DNA of 64,000 nt from Bizionia sp. M204 (GTDB taxonomy: Bacteria > Bacteroidota > Bacteroidia > Flavobacteriales > Flavobacteriaceae): the NCBI RefSeq assembly GCF_023205095.1, contig NZ_CP046242.1, positions 1,105,001 through 1,169,000 of the forward strand. Direction: 5' to 3'. The notes under the pieces are model-generated. The model was not told the origin of the DNA and searched no databases. It saw only the letters and a list, made by a program, of their open reading frames with translations. The translations under genes were made by a program, and so were the position numbers. Below, in pieces: positions 16,733 to 24,778 of the stretch (position 1 is its first letter; each line of letters begins with the position of its first letter).

Positions 16733-18625
16733 TTAGCCTTTCAACCACGCATTACGCAATTCTTTTTGCGCTGCTGTAGCATCTGCTTTATTGTGTAAAC
16801 TACTTCCTTTAGTATAGGCTGGCGTTAAAGCTGTTTTAATAACAACTTCTTTTCCATCACGATTTAAAACCACATTTACGTCTTTTCCTTCTTCCCAAGA
16901 AAATACTTCTTGGAATACCTTATTTGCATTTTGTAACGAAACTGGAGTTCCATCAATAGATTTAATCACATCGTTAGGCATAGCACCTTGATCTTTCCAG
17001 AAACTATTTCCTAAAACATTGTCTGTAAAAAAGATAGTTCCTTCACCTTGGTTTGCAGTAACAATTAAAGCGCCATTTCCTTGAATATAATTTGTTTTAA
17101 CTTGACCCTCGCCAATTTCAATACCTACTTTTTCAAAAAACACATTATAATCAATTGGCACATCACCAATTACGTGGTCGTCAAAAAAGGTGCGCAATGA
17201 CGGATATGTCATTGCTACAATTTCATCAATAATTTTATCATCATCAAATGGCTTATTTTTACCATATTTCATAGATAACTCTTTCATAAGTGATAAAATT
17301 CCACGATTACCATCGCTTCCTTCGCGAATTAGAATATCCAAACACATCCCAATTAACGCACCTTTTTGATATACGTTGTAATACTGACTTGCATAAGGCT
17401 CATCTAATACGTTTTCACTCATAACCGTAAAACTCATAGCATCATTCATGCCTTTTGCAGCACCAATTTTATCCATGATTTTCTTGTAAAACTCATCTTC
17501 CGGAACTAAACCTTGATTTAATTGAAAAAGTGTAGCAAAATATTCCGTTACACCTTCATACATCCATAAATGTTTTGAAAACGTAGGGTTATTATAATCG
17601 AAATAATGAACATCGTCAGAATGTACACTTAAAGGAGTTACAATATGAAAAAACTCGTGAGATACTATGTCAATCATACTTTTATCCAATGCACTTTGTG
17701 GCATAGATTCTGGCATAACCACAACCGTAGATGTGTGATGTTCTAAAGCACCAAAACCTTTAGGCGAACCTTCTTGCCCATCTGATAAATACACATAAAT
17801 ATCATAACGAGGTGTGCTATCCACATCACCTAAATAAGTTTTCTGCCCTTCCATCATAGTCTGCATGGCATCTTTCATGGATTTCGCGCTATGCTTTTTA
17901 TTTGGGGAATATACACTCAATACAACTTTAATTCCACCTACTTCAAATTCTTCAACATCTAACTTTCCATACATCATTGGGTTATCAGTAATATCAAAAT
18001 AACGAGGCGCAAAATAAGATGATGTCATAACTTTACCATCAGCACTTGTAGTGGAATCTGACATTTGTAAAGCTGAAGTTCTAACAAAATCGGCTGGAGC
18101 AATGACGTCCAATTTATATTGACTGTTTTTAAGCGAATCAAAATACCCAATAAATCCATGTAAATTCAACACATAGTTATTAGGCTCAATATTTGTTCCT
18201 GCAGGAGAAAATGGCACATCACCACCAATACCGCCAACCACTTCTTGGTCAAATGTATCATTAACATAATAAGTAATATAATCTAATTGTGATGCATTAG
18301 CAATAGTCCAAGAATTGGTGTCTATCTTATTTGCTGGCATAGGATTTCCGTGATAATCAAAGGCTAGGAAGGTATCAATATATTTTCCAAAATCACTAAC
18401 AGAATAGGTGCCTTGAACAACTTTTGGAAGTCTATAGGTAACGGTTTCAACAGTAAAACGTCCTGGGTTAATAGTTACAGGCACTTTATCATCAGATACT
18501 TTGGTGATATCTATTACGGTTTCAATGGGATTGCTAGTGGCTAAATCGTCACTACTTGTTTTGGTTGAAGATCCACAAGCTACAAGCAATGCAGAAAAAC
18601 CAATAATGGCTAGAGTTTTTTTCAT
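16733..18625 (-). CDS. M61-family metallopeptidase lipoprotein with PDZ domain
   Basis: A 630-residue protein with a lipoprotein signal (LLVACG). The N-terminal beta domain is followed by a gluzincin-type catalytic core with HEFFH (about residue 320) and the downstream glutamate in YEGVTEYFA, which together bind zinc. The C-terminal part (about 500-600) is a PDZ-like domain (TIFFTDNVLGNSFWKDQG, AMPNDVIKSIDG). M61 enzymes are glycyl aminopeptidases or related; the location is periplasmic or outer membrane. With the neighbouring S10 enzyme it may form part of extracytoplasmic peptide breakdown, but they are on opposite strands. Confidence 0.92.
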   Translation of the reverse strand: MKKTLAIIGFSALLVACGSSTKTSSDDLATSNPIETVIDITKVSDDKVPVTINPGRFTVETVTYRLPKVVQGTYSVSDFGKYIDTFLAFDYHGNPMPANKIDTNSWTIANASQLDYITYYVNDTFDQEVVGGIGGDVPFSPAGTNIEPNNYVLNLHGFIGYFDSLKNSQYKLDVIAPADFVRTSALQMSDSTTSADGKVMTSSYFAPRYFDITDNPMMYGKLDVEEFEVGGIKVVLSVYSPNKKHSAKSMKDAMQTMMEGQKTYLGDVDSTPRYDIYVYLSDGQEGSPKGFGALEHHTSTVVVMPESMPQSALDKSMIDIVSHEFFHIVTPLSVHSDDVHYFDYNNPTFSKHLWMYEGVTEYFATLFQLNQGLVPEDEFYKKIMDKIGAAKGMNDAMSFTVMSENVLDEPYASQYYNVYQKGALIGMCLDILIREGSDGNRGILSLMKELSMKYGKNKPFDDDKIIDEIVAMTYPSLRTFFDDHVIGDVPIDYNVFFEKVGIEIGEGQVKTNYIQGNGALIVTANQGEGTIFFTDNVLGNSFWKDQGAMPNDVIKSIDGTPVSLQNANKVFQEVFSWEEGKDVNVVLNRDGKEVVIKTALTPAYTKGSSLHNKADATAAQKELRNAWLKG

Positions 18626-18657
18626 TATTAAAAAATTAAGTTTTTTTACTTGACGCT

Positions 18658-18665
18658 CAAATGTA
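18658..18665 (-). promoter_or_regulatory. -7 box candidate for the M61 peptidase
   Basis: Minus strand TACATTTG matches TAnnTTTG, 32 bases before the ATG at 18625. Confidence 0.3.
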
Positions 18666-18695
18666 CAATGTGTTACACATTTTTGCTATAACTTT

Positions 18696-18723
18696 TTGTT
18701 AAAATGAAGTTTAACTATATTCG
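18696..18723 (+). promoter_or_regulatory. promoter-like pair overlapping the glycosyltransferase start
   Basis: TTG (18696-18698), 17 bases, TATATTCG (18716-18723), one mismatch to TAnnTTTG. It overlaps the first codons of the long version of the gene and ends 4 bases before the second ATG (18728). Confidence 0.3.
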
Positions 18724-19735
18724 CAATATGTCCAAATCCTTAATTAGCATTGTTACACCTTTTAAAAACACGGAGAAGTTTCTTCCTGACTGTTTGCTGT
18801 CCATTTTAAATCAAACTTATACCAATTGGGAATTAGTGATTGTTGATGATGGATCAACCGATAGTAGTTATAATATTGTTGCGCAATTTGCTAATCGCGA
18901 TCAACGGATAAAAGTTTATAAAAATCCAGGTTCTGGTATTATTCAAGCCTTGCAATTTGCTTTTTCTAAAACTTCAGGTGATTTTATGACGCGTATGGAT
19001 AGTGATGATATCATGACTCCTAATAAACTTGAAGTTTTGCACGCCAATTTAATAGAGTATGGCCAAGGACATGTAGCTGTTGGACAGGTAAAATATTTTC
19101 GAGAAGATGGTATAAGTGATGGTTTTGCCAAGTACGAAAACTGGCTAAACCATTTAACAGAATTTGGTTTCAATTTTAAAGAAATTTATAAGGAATGCGT
19201 CATCCCATCGCCTTGTTGGATGGTGTATCGCGCCGATTTTATAGCTTGTGATGCATTTAATCCCAACACATATCCCGAAGATTATGATTTAGCATTTCGC
19301 TTTTACAAATATAACCTAAAATGTATTCCATGTTCTGAAACCATTCACTTGTGGCGAGATTACAACAGCAGAACATCGAGAACGCATGAAAACTATGCGC
19401 AAAATAATTTTCTAGAATTGAAAGTAAATTACTTTATAGAATTAGATTACCAAACGTCTAGACCCTTGGTAATTTGGGGTGCCGGAAAAAAAGGTAAAAC
19501 GGTTGCACGATTGTTACAAGAGCAAAACATTCCATATTATTGGATTTGTGATAATCCTAAAAAAATAGGAAAAGAGATTTATGATGTGAAATTACACCAC
19601 ACTAACCATCTTAAAACATTGATAAATCCACACTGTTTAATTACGGTTGCCAATAAAGTAGAGCAAAAAAATATTAAAAAACAATTGGCGGAATTAAGGT
19701 TAATACCGGCTTCAGATTATTTCTTTTATTGCTAA
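18704..19735 (+). CDS. family 2 glycosyltransferase with C-terminal Rossmann-like extension
   Basis: A 343-residue protein (335 if the ATG at 18728 is used, which gives the more usual MSKSLISIVTPF start). The GT-A core has SIVTPFKNTEKFL, VIVDDGSTDSS and the metal-binding MRMDSDD-like TRMDSDD, all typical of inverting GT2 enzymes that use nucleotide sugars. After the core (about 250 onward) there is an extra domain with VIWGAGKKGKTVARLL, a GxGxxG nucleotide-binding loop like that of PglD-type N-terminal domains. It is not next to other polysaccharide genes, so the acceptor is unknown. Confidence 0.88.
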   Translation: MKFNYIRNMSKSLISIVTPFKNTEKFLPDCLLSILNQTYTNWELVIVDDGSTDSSYNIVAQFANRDQRIKVYKNPGSGIIQALQFAFSKTSGDFMTRMDSDDIMTPNKLEVLHANLIEYGQGHVAVGQVKYFREDGISDGFAKYENWLNHLTEFGFNFKEIYKECVIPSPCWMVYRADFIACDAFNPNTYPEDYDLAFRFYKYNLKCIPCSETIHLWRDYNSRTSRTHENYAQNNFLELKVNYFIELDYQTSRPLVIWGAGKKGKTVARLLQEQNIPYYWICDNPKKIGKEIYDVKLHHTNHLKTLINPHCLITVANKVEQKNIKKQLAELRLIPASDYFFYC

Positions 19736-19780
19736 TCCTTTAATTTGTTGTTAAAAGGTTTTCTATTTCGCTGTAAACAC

Positions 19781-19788
19781 TATTTTTG
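19781..19788 (+). promoter_or_regulatory. -7 box candidate for the BatA-like gene
   Basis: TATTTTTG matches TAnnTTTG, 18 bases before the ATG at 19807. Confidence 0.3.
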
Positions 19789-19806
19789 TAGGAAACAAAT
19801 CAAGGA

Positions 19807-21732
19807 ATGCAGTTTAAACATCCAGAAATACTTTACGCTTTATTTTTGCTTCTTATTCCTATTATTGTTCATTTATTTCAATTGCGTAAATTTCAAAAGG
19901 AATCCTTTACCAACGTAGCTTTTCTAAAAAAAGTAACACTTCAAACGCGTAAAAGCTCTCAAATAAAAAAGTGGATAACCTTACTAACACGTATGCTACT
20001 TTTAGCCTGTGTTATTGTTGCATTCGCACAACCTTTCACCTCTAAAAAAAACACCTTCAATACGACACCAGAAACGGTTATTTATTTAGATAATAGTTTT
20101 AGTATGCAAGCCAAAGGTGAAAATGGTGAGCTTTTAAAACGTGCCGTTCAGGAATTAATTGAGAATTTAGATCCAAACGAACCCATATCTTTAGTCACAA
20201 ATACGGAAGTATTTAAAAACACGACGCTTAAAAGTATTCAGAATGATTTATTGCAAATGGAATATGCACCAAATCAATTACCATATGATGCGGCTGTATT
20301 AAAAAGTTCCAAATTATTCAGCAATACAGCTAATTTGAATCGAAACTTGGTGTTTATTTCAGATTTTCAAGAACAAGACAAGGCATTTAGTGTCCATTTG
20401 GATTCACTTTACAACATGCATCTTGTTCAATTAAAACCTGTAAACACCCAAAATATTGCTATAGATAGTTTAAGTGTTAATAACGCAACTGCCACGAATA
20501 CAACACTTCATGTGTTTTTAAAATCTAGTGAAGGTGTGTCAAGAAATGTGCCCATTTCCTTATTTGATGGTGAAAAATTATTAGCTAAAACTACAGTCAA
20601 TTTAACAGATCAGGCGATTGGCGAGTTTACACTGACAGAAAAAAGTATCTCCAATGGTCAAATTGTTATTGACGATACCAGTTTGCAGTTTGATAATACA
20701 CTGCATTTTAATATTGATGAACCTTCTGCTATTAACGTGTTAACTATTCAAGAAGATACATCAAGTACATACTTAGAACGTTTATTTGCTTCCAATGAAT
20801 TTCAGTTAACCACAACAAGCCTGAATCAATTAAATTATAGTGCTATTGAGAAGCAACAACTCATTGTTTTAAACGAATTAGGATCAATTCCTGGATCTTT
20901 AGCAAATTCCTTAACTACTTTTATGAAACAAGGTGGATATGTGGTTATTATTCCAAACTTAACCTCTGAAACAGCTAATTATAATGCCATTTTAGGTTTA
21001 TACGGCATACAATTACAAAATGCTGTAACCACCGAAAAACGTGTTACACGGATTAATTATTCGCATCCTATTTATAAAAACGTATTTGAAAAGCAGGAAT
21101 CTAATTTTCAGTATCCGAAAGTAAATACCTTTTTTCCAATACAATCGGCATCAGGCTCCAATGTATTAGCGTTTGAAGATGGCAAACCATTTTTGGTTAC
21201 CAACAATCAAATAGCCCTTTTTACAGCCGCTTTAAATACAGGCAATTCTAACTTTAGTGAATATGATTTAATTGTGCCTACATTTTACAATTTAGCGCGA
21301 CAGAGTTTACAGAAAGCCCAACTCTACTATACCATTGGTGTTGAAAACAGTTTTGATGTTCCGGTTAATTTGGAACAGGATGGTGTACTATCATTAGAAA
21401 ATGAAAACGGAAATATGATTCCTATGCAGCAGTATTTTAATGATAAAGTGACAATTACCACCACTGATTTACCAGAAATTGCAGGTGTTTACAGCATAAA
21501 AAATAAAACAACCACGATTACCAATGTCAGTTTTAATTATAACAGACAGGAAAGTGATTTAAACTACCAAGATTTAAGTCTATTAAAGAACATTAATATC
21601 AGTAATTCTGTTAGTGATATTTTTGAAACTATAAAAAGTGATACGAAAATCAATGCCTTATGGAAATGGTTTATTATTTTTGCATTAGCTTTTATAATTA
21701 TTGAAATGCTCATCTTAAAATATTTTAAATGA
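19807..21732 (+). CDS. BatA-type membrane protein with vWA-like domain
   Basis: A 641-residue protein with the BatA N-terminus: MQFKHPEILYALFLLLIPIIVHLFQLRKF, a second membrane helix (LLTRMLLLACVIVAFAQPF), then a von Willebrand A-like domain opening with YLDNSFSMQ, a D-x-S-x-S metal-site motif. A long beta-rich region follows and a final membrane helix (WKWFIIFALAFIIIEMLIL) lies near the C-terminus. Such proteins are common in Bacteroidota; the aerotolerance role of the Bat set is suggested, not proven. It overlaps the next gene by 4 bases (ATGA), so the two are co-translated. Confidence 0.88.
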   Translation: MQFKHPEILYALFLLLIPIIVHLFQLRKFQKESFTNVAFLKKVTLQTRKSSQIKKWITLLTRMLLLACVIVAFAQPFTSKKNTFNTTPETVIYLDNSFSMQAKGENGELLKRAVQELIENLDPNEPISLVTNTEVFKNTTLKSIQNDLLQMEYAPNQLPYDAAVLKSSKLFSNTANLNRNLVFISDFQEQDKAFSVHLDSLYNMHLVQLKPVNTQNIAIDSLSVNNATATNTTLHVFLKSSEGVSRNVPISLFDGEKLLAKTTVNLTDQAIGEFTLTEKSISNGQIVIDDTSLQFDNTLHFNIDEPSAINVLTIQEDTSSTYLERLFASNEFQLTTTSLNQLNYSAIEKQQLIVLNELGSIPGSLANSLTTFMKQGGYVVIIPNLTSETANYNAILGLYGIQLQNAVTTEKRVTRINYSHPIYKNVFEKQESNFQYPKVNTFFPIQSASGSNVLAFEDGKPFLVTNNQIALFTAALNTGNSNFSEYDLIVPTFYNLARQSLQKAQLYYTIGVENSFDVPVNLEQDGVLSLENENGNMIPMQQYFNDKVTITTTDLPEIAGVYSIKNKTTTITNVSFNYNRQESDLNYQDLSLLKNINISNSVSDIFETIKSDTKINALWKWFIIFALAFIIIEMLILKYFK

Positions 21733-22982
21733 ACGTACTCATAAAATCTGCCACAATAATTGATTCTAAAAGCGATTTTCATAATCAAACGGTCGATATT
21801 TTAATTGAAAAAGGAACTATTTCTCAAATAGCTTCAACTATTAAAAACACAAATAACTACAAAGAAATTAAGTTAGATAACCTCCATATTTCCCAAGGAT
21901 GGTTTGATAGTAGCGTGAGCTTTGGAGAACCGGGTTATGAAGAGCGTGAAACCATTGCTAATGGCCTTAAAACAGCTGCGTTTTCTGGATTTACAGCAGT
22001 GGCATTAAATGCTAATAGCAATCCTGTAATTGATAGTTTTGCTGATATTTCATTGGTTAAAGCCAAAGCGCAAAACCATGCCGTATCCCTCTACCCTATT
22101 GGTTCTTTAACCAAGGGAGCTTTAGGAGAAAACATGGCTGAATTGTTTGACATGAGTCAAGCTGGAGCTGTTGCTTTCTATGATTACCAGAAACCGATTG
22201 AGAATCCCAATCTGATGAAAATTGCGCTACAATATGCCAGTAATTTTGATGGTTTAATTATGTCCTTTCCACAGGAATCTCGTATTTCTCGTTCCGGTGT
22301 TATGAATGAACATGTTTCAAGCACACGTTTAGGATTAAATGGAAATCCGGCTTTAGCTGAAGAATTACAAATAGCAAGAGACTTATTTTTGTTAGAATAT
22401 ACAGGAGGCAAATTACATGTTCCAACCATTTCAACGGCCAAATCGGTTGAATTAATTCGCGACGCTAAAAAGAAGAAATTAGATGTCACTTGTAGTGTTG
22501 CCATTCATAACTTATACTTTACAGATGATGCACTTGAAACATTCAACACGAACTTTAAGGTATTACCTCCAATTAGAACACAATCAGATGTTAACGCATT
22601 AATAGAAGGTATAAAAGATGGTACTATTGATATGGTAACTTCCGACCATAATCCGATAGATATCGAGCATAAAAAAATAGAATTTGATCATGCAAAATAT
22701 GGCACAATTGGATTAGAATCTGCTTTTGGCGCACTACAAACACTATTCACTAACAAGAAAACAATTGCACTTTTAACCAATGGAAAAGAACGATTTGGAA
22801 TAGAGCCAAGTTCCATTTCAATTGGAGAAAAAGCAAATATAAGCTTGTTTAATCCTGATGAAACCTACACATTTAAGAAAACAAATATCACGTCTACTTC
22901 TAAAAACACCATTTTTGAAAATGCCGAATTAAAAGGACAGGTTTATGGCGTAATTTCTAATAATAAAATAATTTTAAAATAA
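21729..22982 (+). CDS. dihydroorotase-like protein lacking the metal-binding HxH
   Basis: A 417-residue amidohydrolase-fold protein of the PyrC class I type. At the place of the D-x-H-x-H-x-R-E-P-G metal motif it has D60-S-S-V-S-F-G-E-P-G69: both histidines are serine and the substrate-binding arginine is glycine. The usual M-x-H-x-E-D and H-x-S-T histidines are also changed (IMSFPQES; HVPTIST). The late aspartate survives (SDHNPID). It is therefore probably not an active dihydroorotase; in some bacteria such pseudo-enzymes assemble with aspartate carbamoyltransferase. It overlaps both neighbours (4 bases before, 1 base after). Confidence 0.88.
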   Translation: MNVLIKSATIIDSKSDFHNQTVDILIEKGTISQIASTIKNTNNYKEIKLDNLHISQGWFDSSVSFGEPGYEERETIANGLKTAAFSGFTAVALNANSNPVIDSFADISLVKAKAQNHAVSLYPIGSLTKGALGENMAELFDMSQAGAVAFYDYQKPIENPNLMKIALQYASNFDGLIMSFPQESRISRSGVMNEHVSSTRLGLNGNPALAEELQIARDLFLLEYTGGKLHVPTISTAKSVELIRDAKKKKLDVTCSVAIHNLYFTDDALETFNTNFKVLPPIRTQSDVNALIEGIKDGTIDMVTSDHNPIDIEHKKIEFDHAKYGTIGLESAFGALQTLFTNKKTIALLTNGKERFGIEPSSISIGEKANISLFNPDETYTFKKTNITSTSKNTIFENAELKGQVYGVISNNKIILK

Positions 22983-23308
22983 TGACAGATCAAACCATAC
23001 AAGAAGGCAGAACCATGGCTATTGTAGCTTATTTTACGTTCGTTGGTTTAATAATAGCCATCGTTCTTAATATTGATAAAAAGAACCCATTCACATCATT
23101 TCATATTAGGCAAATGTTGGGACTGGTAATTATGTTATTGGTTTCTAATATTACCGAAGAATATTTAAGTTCTTGGTTAGGAACCATTTTTTGGGCCATA
23201 ACTTTTGTTAGTTGGCTGTTTGGGTTGGTTTACGCCATTAAGTCTGAAATGAAACCGATTCCTGTTATTGGTGAAAAATTTCAGGAATGGTTTAGAAATA
23301 TTAATTAA
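22982..23308 (+). CDS. small polytopic membrane protein (DUF4870-like)
   Basis: A 108-residue protein with about three hydrophobic segments (AIVAYFTFVGLIIAIVLNI, MLGLVIMLLVSNIT, TIFWAITFVSWLFGLVYAI), a FHIRQMLGL motif between the first two, and a short amphipathic C-terminus. This layout fits the DUF4870/Tic20-like import-component group seen in flavobacteria; the role is unknown. The start ATG shares one base with the preceding stop (TAATG), tying it to the dihydroorotase-like gene. Confidence 0.78.
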   Translation: MTDQTIQEGRTMAIVAYFTFVGLIIAIVLNIDKKNPFTSFHIRQMLGLVIMLLVSNITEEYLSSWLGTIFWAITFVSWLFGLVYAIKSEMKPIPVIGEKFQEWFRNIN

Positions 23309-23320
23309 AAAAAAGACACA

Positions 23321-23962
23321 TTGAATTTACACTATATCACAAGACCCTCATCATTAAAAGAAAATGCACCTTTATTAATTCTATGTCATGGTTATGGCAG
23401 TGATGAAAACGATTTGTTTTCCTTTGCATCTGAACTTCCTGAAGAACTGTTTATTATTTCACTTCGTGCACCGCAAGCCATGCAGCCTTATGGGAATGCT
23501 TGGTATTCTATAAATTTTGATGCCGAAAAAGGAAAATGGAGCGACGATGATCAAGCCAAGGAATCGCGTGATAAAATCTCCGAATTTATCGATTATGCTT
23601 GTAACACCTATCCTGTTAATAAAGACAGCGTGAATTTATTAGGTTTTAGTCAAGGAACCATTTTAAGTTATGCCGTGGCATTAACTTACCCTGAAAAGGT
23701 GAAAAATATAATTGCATTAAGTGGTTATATTAACCCAAATATTATTCCAGAAAACCCATTAGGCAAAGATTATTCTAACCTAGATTTTTACTGCTCTCAT
23801 GGTAGTGCTGACCAAGTAATTCCAGTAGATTGGGCGAGACAAGCACCTAAATTTTTAAATAGTCTGAACATTAAAAATCAGTATGCCGAATTCCCGGTTG
23901 GTCATGGTGTAGCACCTCAAAATTTTTACGACTTTAAAAAGTGGTTAATTGAAAGGATATAA
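23321..23962 (+). CDS. carboxylesterase/phospholipase-type alpha/beta hydrolase
   Basis: A 213-residue cytosolic enzyme of the Abhydrolase_2 (carboxylesterase/acyl-protein-thioesterase) type. The oxyanion turn is in LLILCHGYGSDEND, the nucleophile is S110 in GFSQG, the acid is in HGSADQVIP, and the histidine is in FPVGHGVAP. The start is TTG 12 bases after the preceding stop, so it probably ends the operon that began with the BatA-like gene. The natural ester substrate is unknown. Confidence 0.9.
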   Translation: MNLHYITRPSSLKENAPLLILCHGYGSDENDLFSFASELPEELFIISLRAPQAMQPYGNAWYSINFDAEKGKWSDDDQAKESRDKISEFIDYACNTYPVNKDSVNLLGFSQGTILSYAVALTYPEKVKNIIALSGYINPNIIPENPLGKDYSNLDFYCSHGSADQVIPVDWARQAPKFLNSLNIKNQYAEFPVGHGVAPQNFYDFKKWLIERI

Positions 23963-23988
23963 GAAAATTATATATATTTTCCAAATTT

Positions 23989-23996
23989 TATATTTG
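23989..23996 (+). promoter_or_regulatory. -7 box candidate for the 24041-30490 operon
   Basis: TATATTTG matches TAnnTTTG, 44 bases before the ATG at 24041. Confidence 0.3.
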
Positions 23997-24040
23997 TAAT
24001 AATTCTATTACATTTAGAGTATGTTCCATGAAATTTTAAT

Positions 24041-24778
24041 ATGTCTAAATTTATAAAATTTTTTATATTCCTTTTATTTTTCCAAATTGTACATTCTCAA
24101 TCTGATTCATATTCAAAACCATACTATTTAGCCTTTGACTCAATTGTTGGACATGATTATACACCATTGTACAATGGTGTACGATTTATTGATAGTTACA
24201 GAACGAGTAAAACGAATCATAGATATTTTGCATCGTATGATTTCATAAAAGGTGATATATTTTTTGATAACCAACCTTTTTATAACTTAAATCTAAAATA
24301 TGATTTATATAAAGATGTATTAATCAGTCAGTTGGAGGGTGATAAAAGTTTTTTTGTTTTAGAATTAAACACCAGTAAGTTAGCGTCGTTCACGTTGGAT
24401 GAACGTCACTTTGTAAACATTTTTAATGACAGTCTCTCCCAACTAGGAATTAACGGGTTTTTAGAAGAAAAATATACAGGTAATCATATTTCATTCTACG
24501 TTAAGCATACCAAGGATAAAAAAGAACGAATCAATAGAAAACAGGTTGTACATGTTTTTAATCTCAAGAAGATTTATGTACTAAAATTTAGGAATATTTT
24601 TTTTATAGTAGGCTCTAAAAGAGATTTTAAAAATGTTTTTCCCAATGACATGAAGACCATTAATTACTTTTACAAAAATTACAAAATTTTATTAAAAACT
24701 GATCCAACAACTTTCACTGAAAACTTAATAAAGGCTTTAGACAGTGAGCTTTCACAAACAACCAGCGGTATTAAATGA
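24041..24778 (+). CDS. secreted protein of unknown function upstream of TonB receptor
   Basis: A 245-residue protein with a signal peptide (MSKFIKFFIFLLFFQIVHS, then Q). The mature part is rich in F, Y, K and D, with PYYLAFDSIVGHDYTPLYNG near the start. I recognise no named domain. Its stop overlaps the start of the TonB-dependent receptor by 4 bases (ATGA), so it is probably a periplasmic or outer-membrane partner of that receptor. Confidence 0.75.
   Translation: MSKFIKFFIFLLFFQIVHSQSDSYSKPYYLAFDSIVGHDYTPLYNGVRFIDSYRTSKTNHRYFASYDFIKGDIFFDNQPFYNLNLKYDLYKDVLISQLEGDKSFFVLELNTSKLASFTLDERHFVNIFNDSLSQLGINGFLEEKYTGNHISFYVKHTKDKKERINRKQVVHVFNLKKIYVLKFRNIFFIVGSKRDFKNVFPNDMKTINYFYKNYKILLKTDPTTFTENLIKALDSELSQTTSGIK

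Noticed and set aside
22184-22504. A 106-codon antisense frame inside the dihydroorotase-like gene
   Set aside because: It is a shadow of a well-supported gene.
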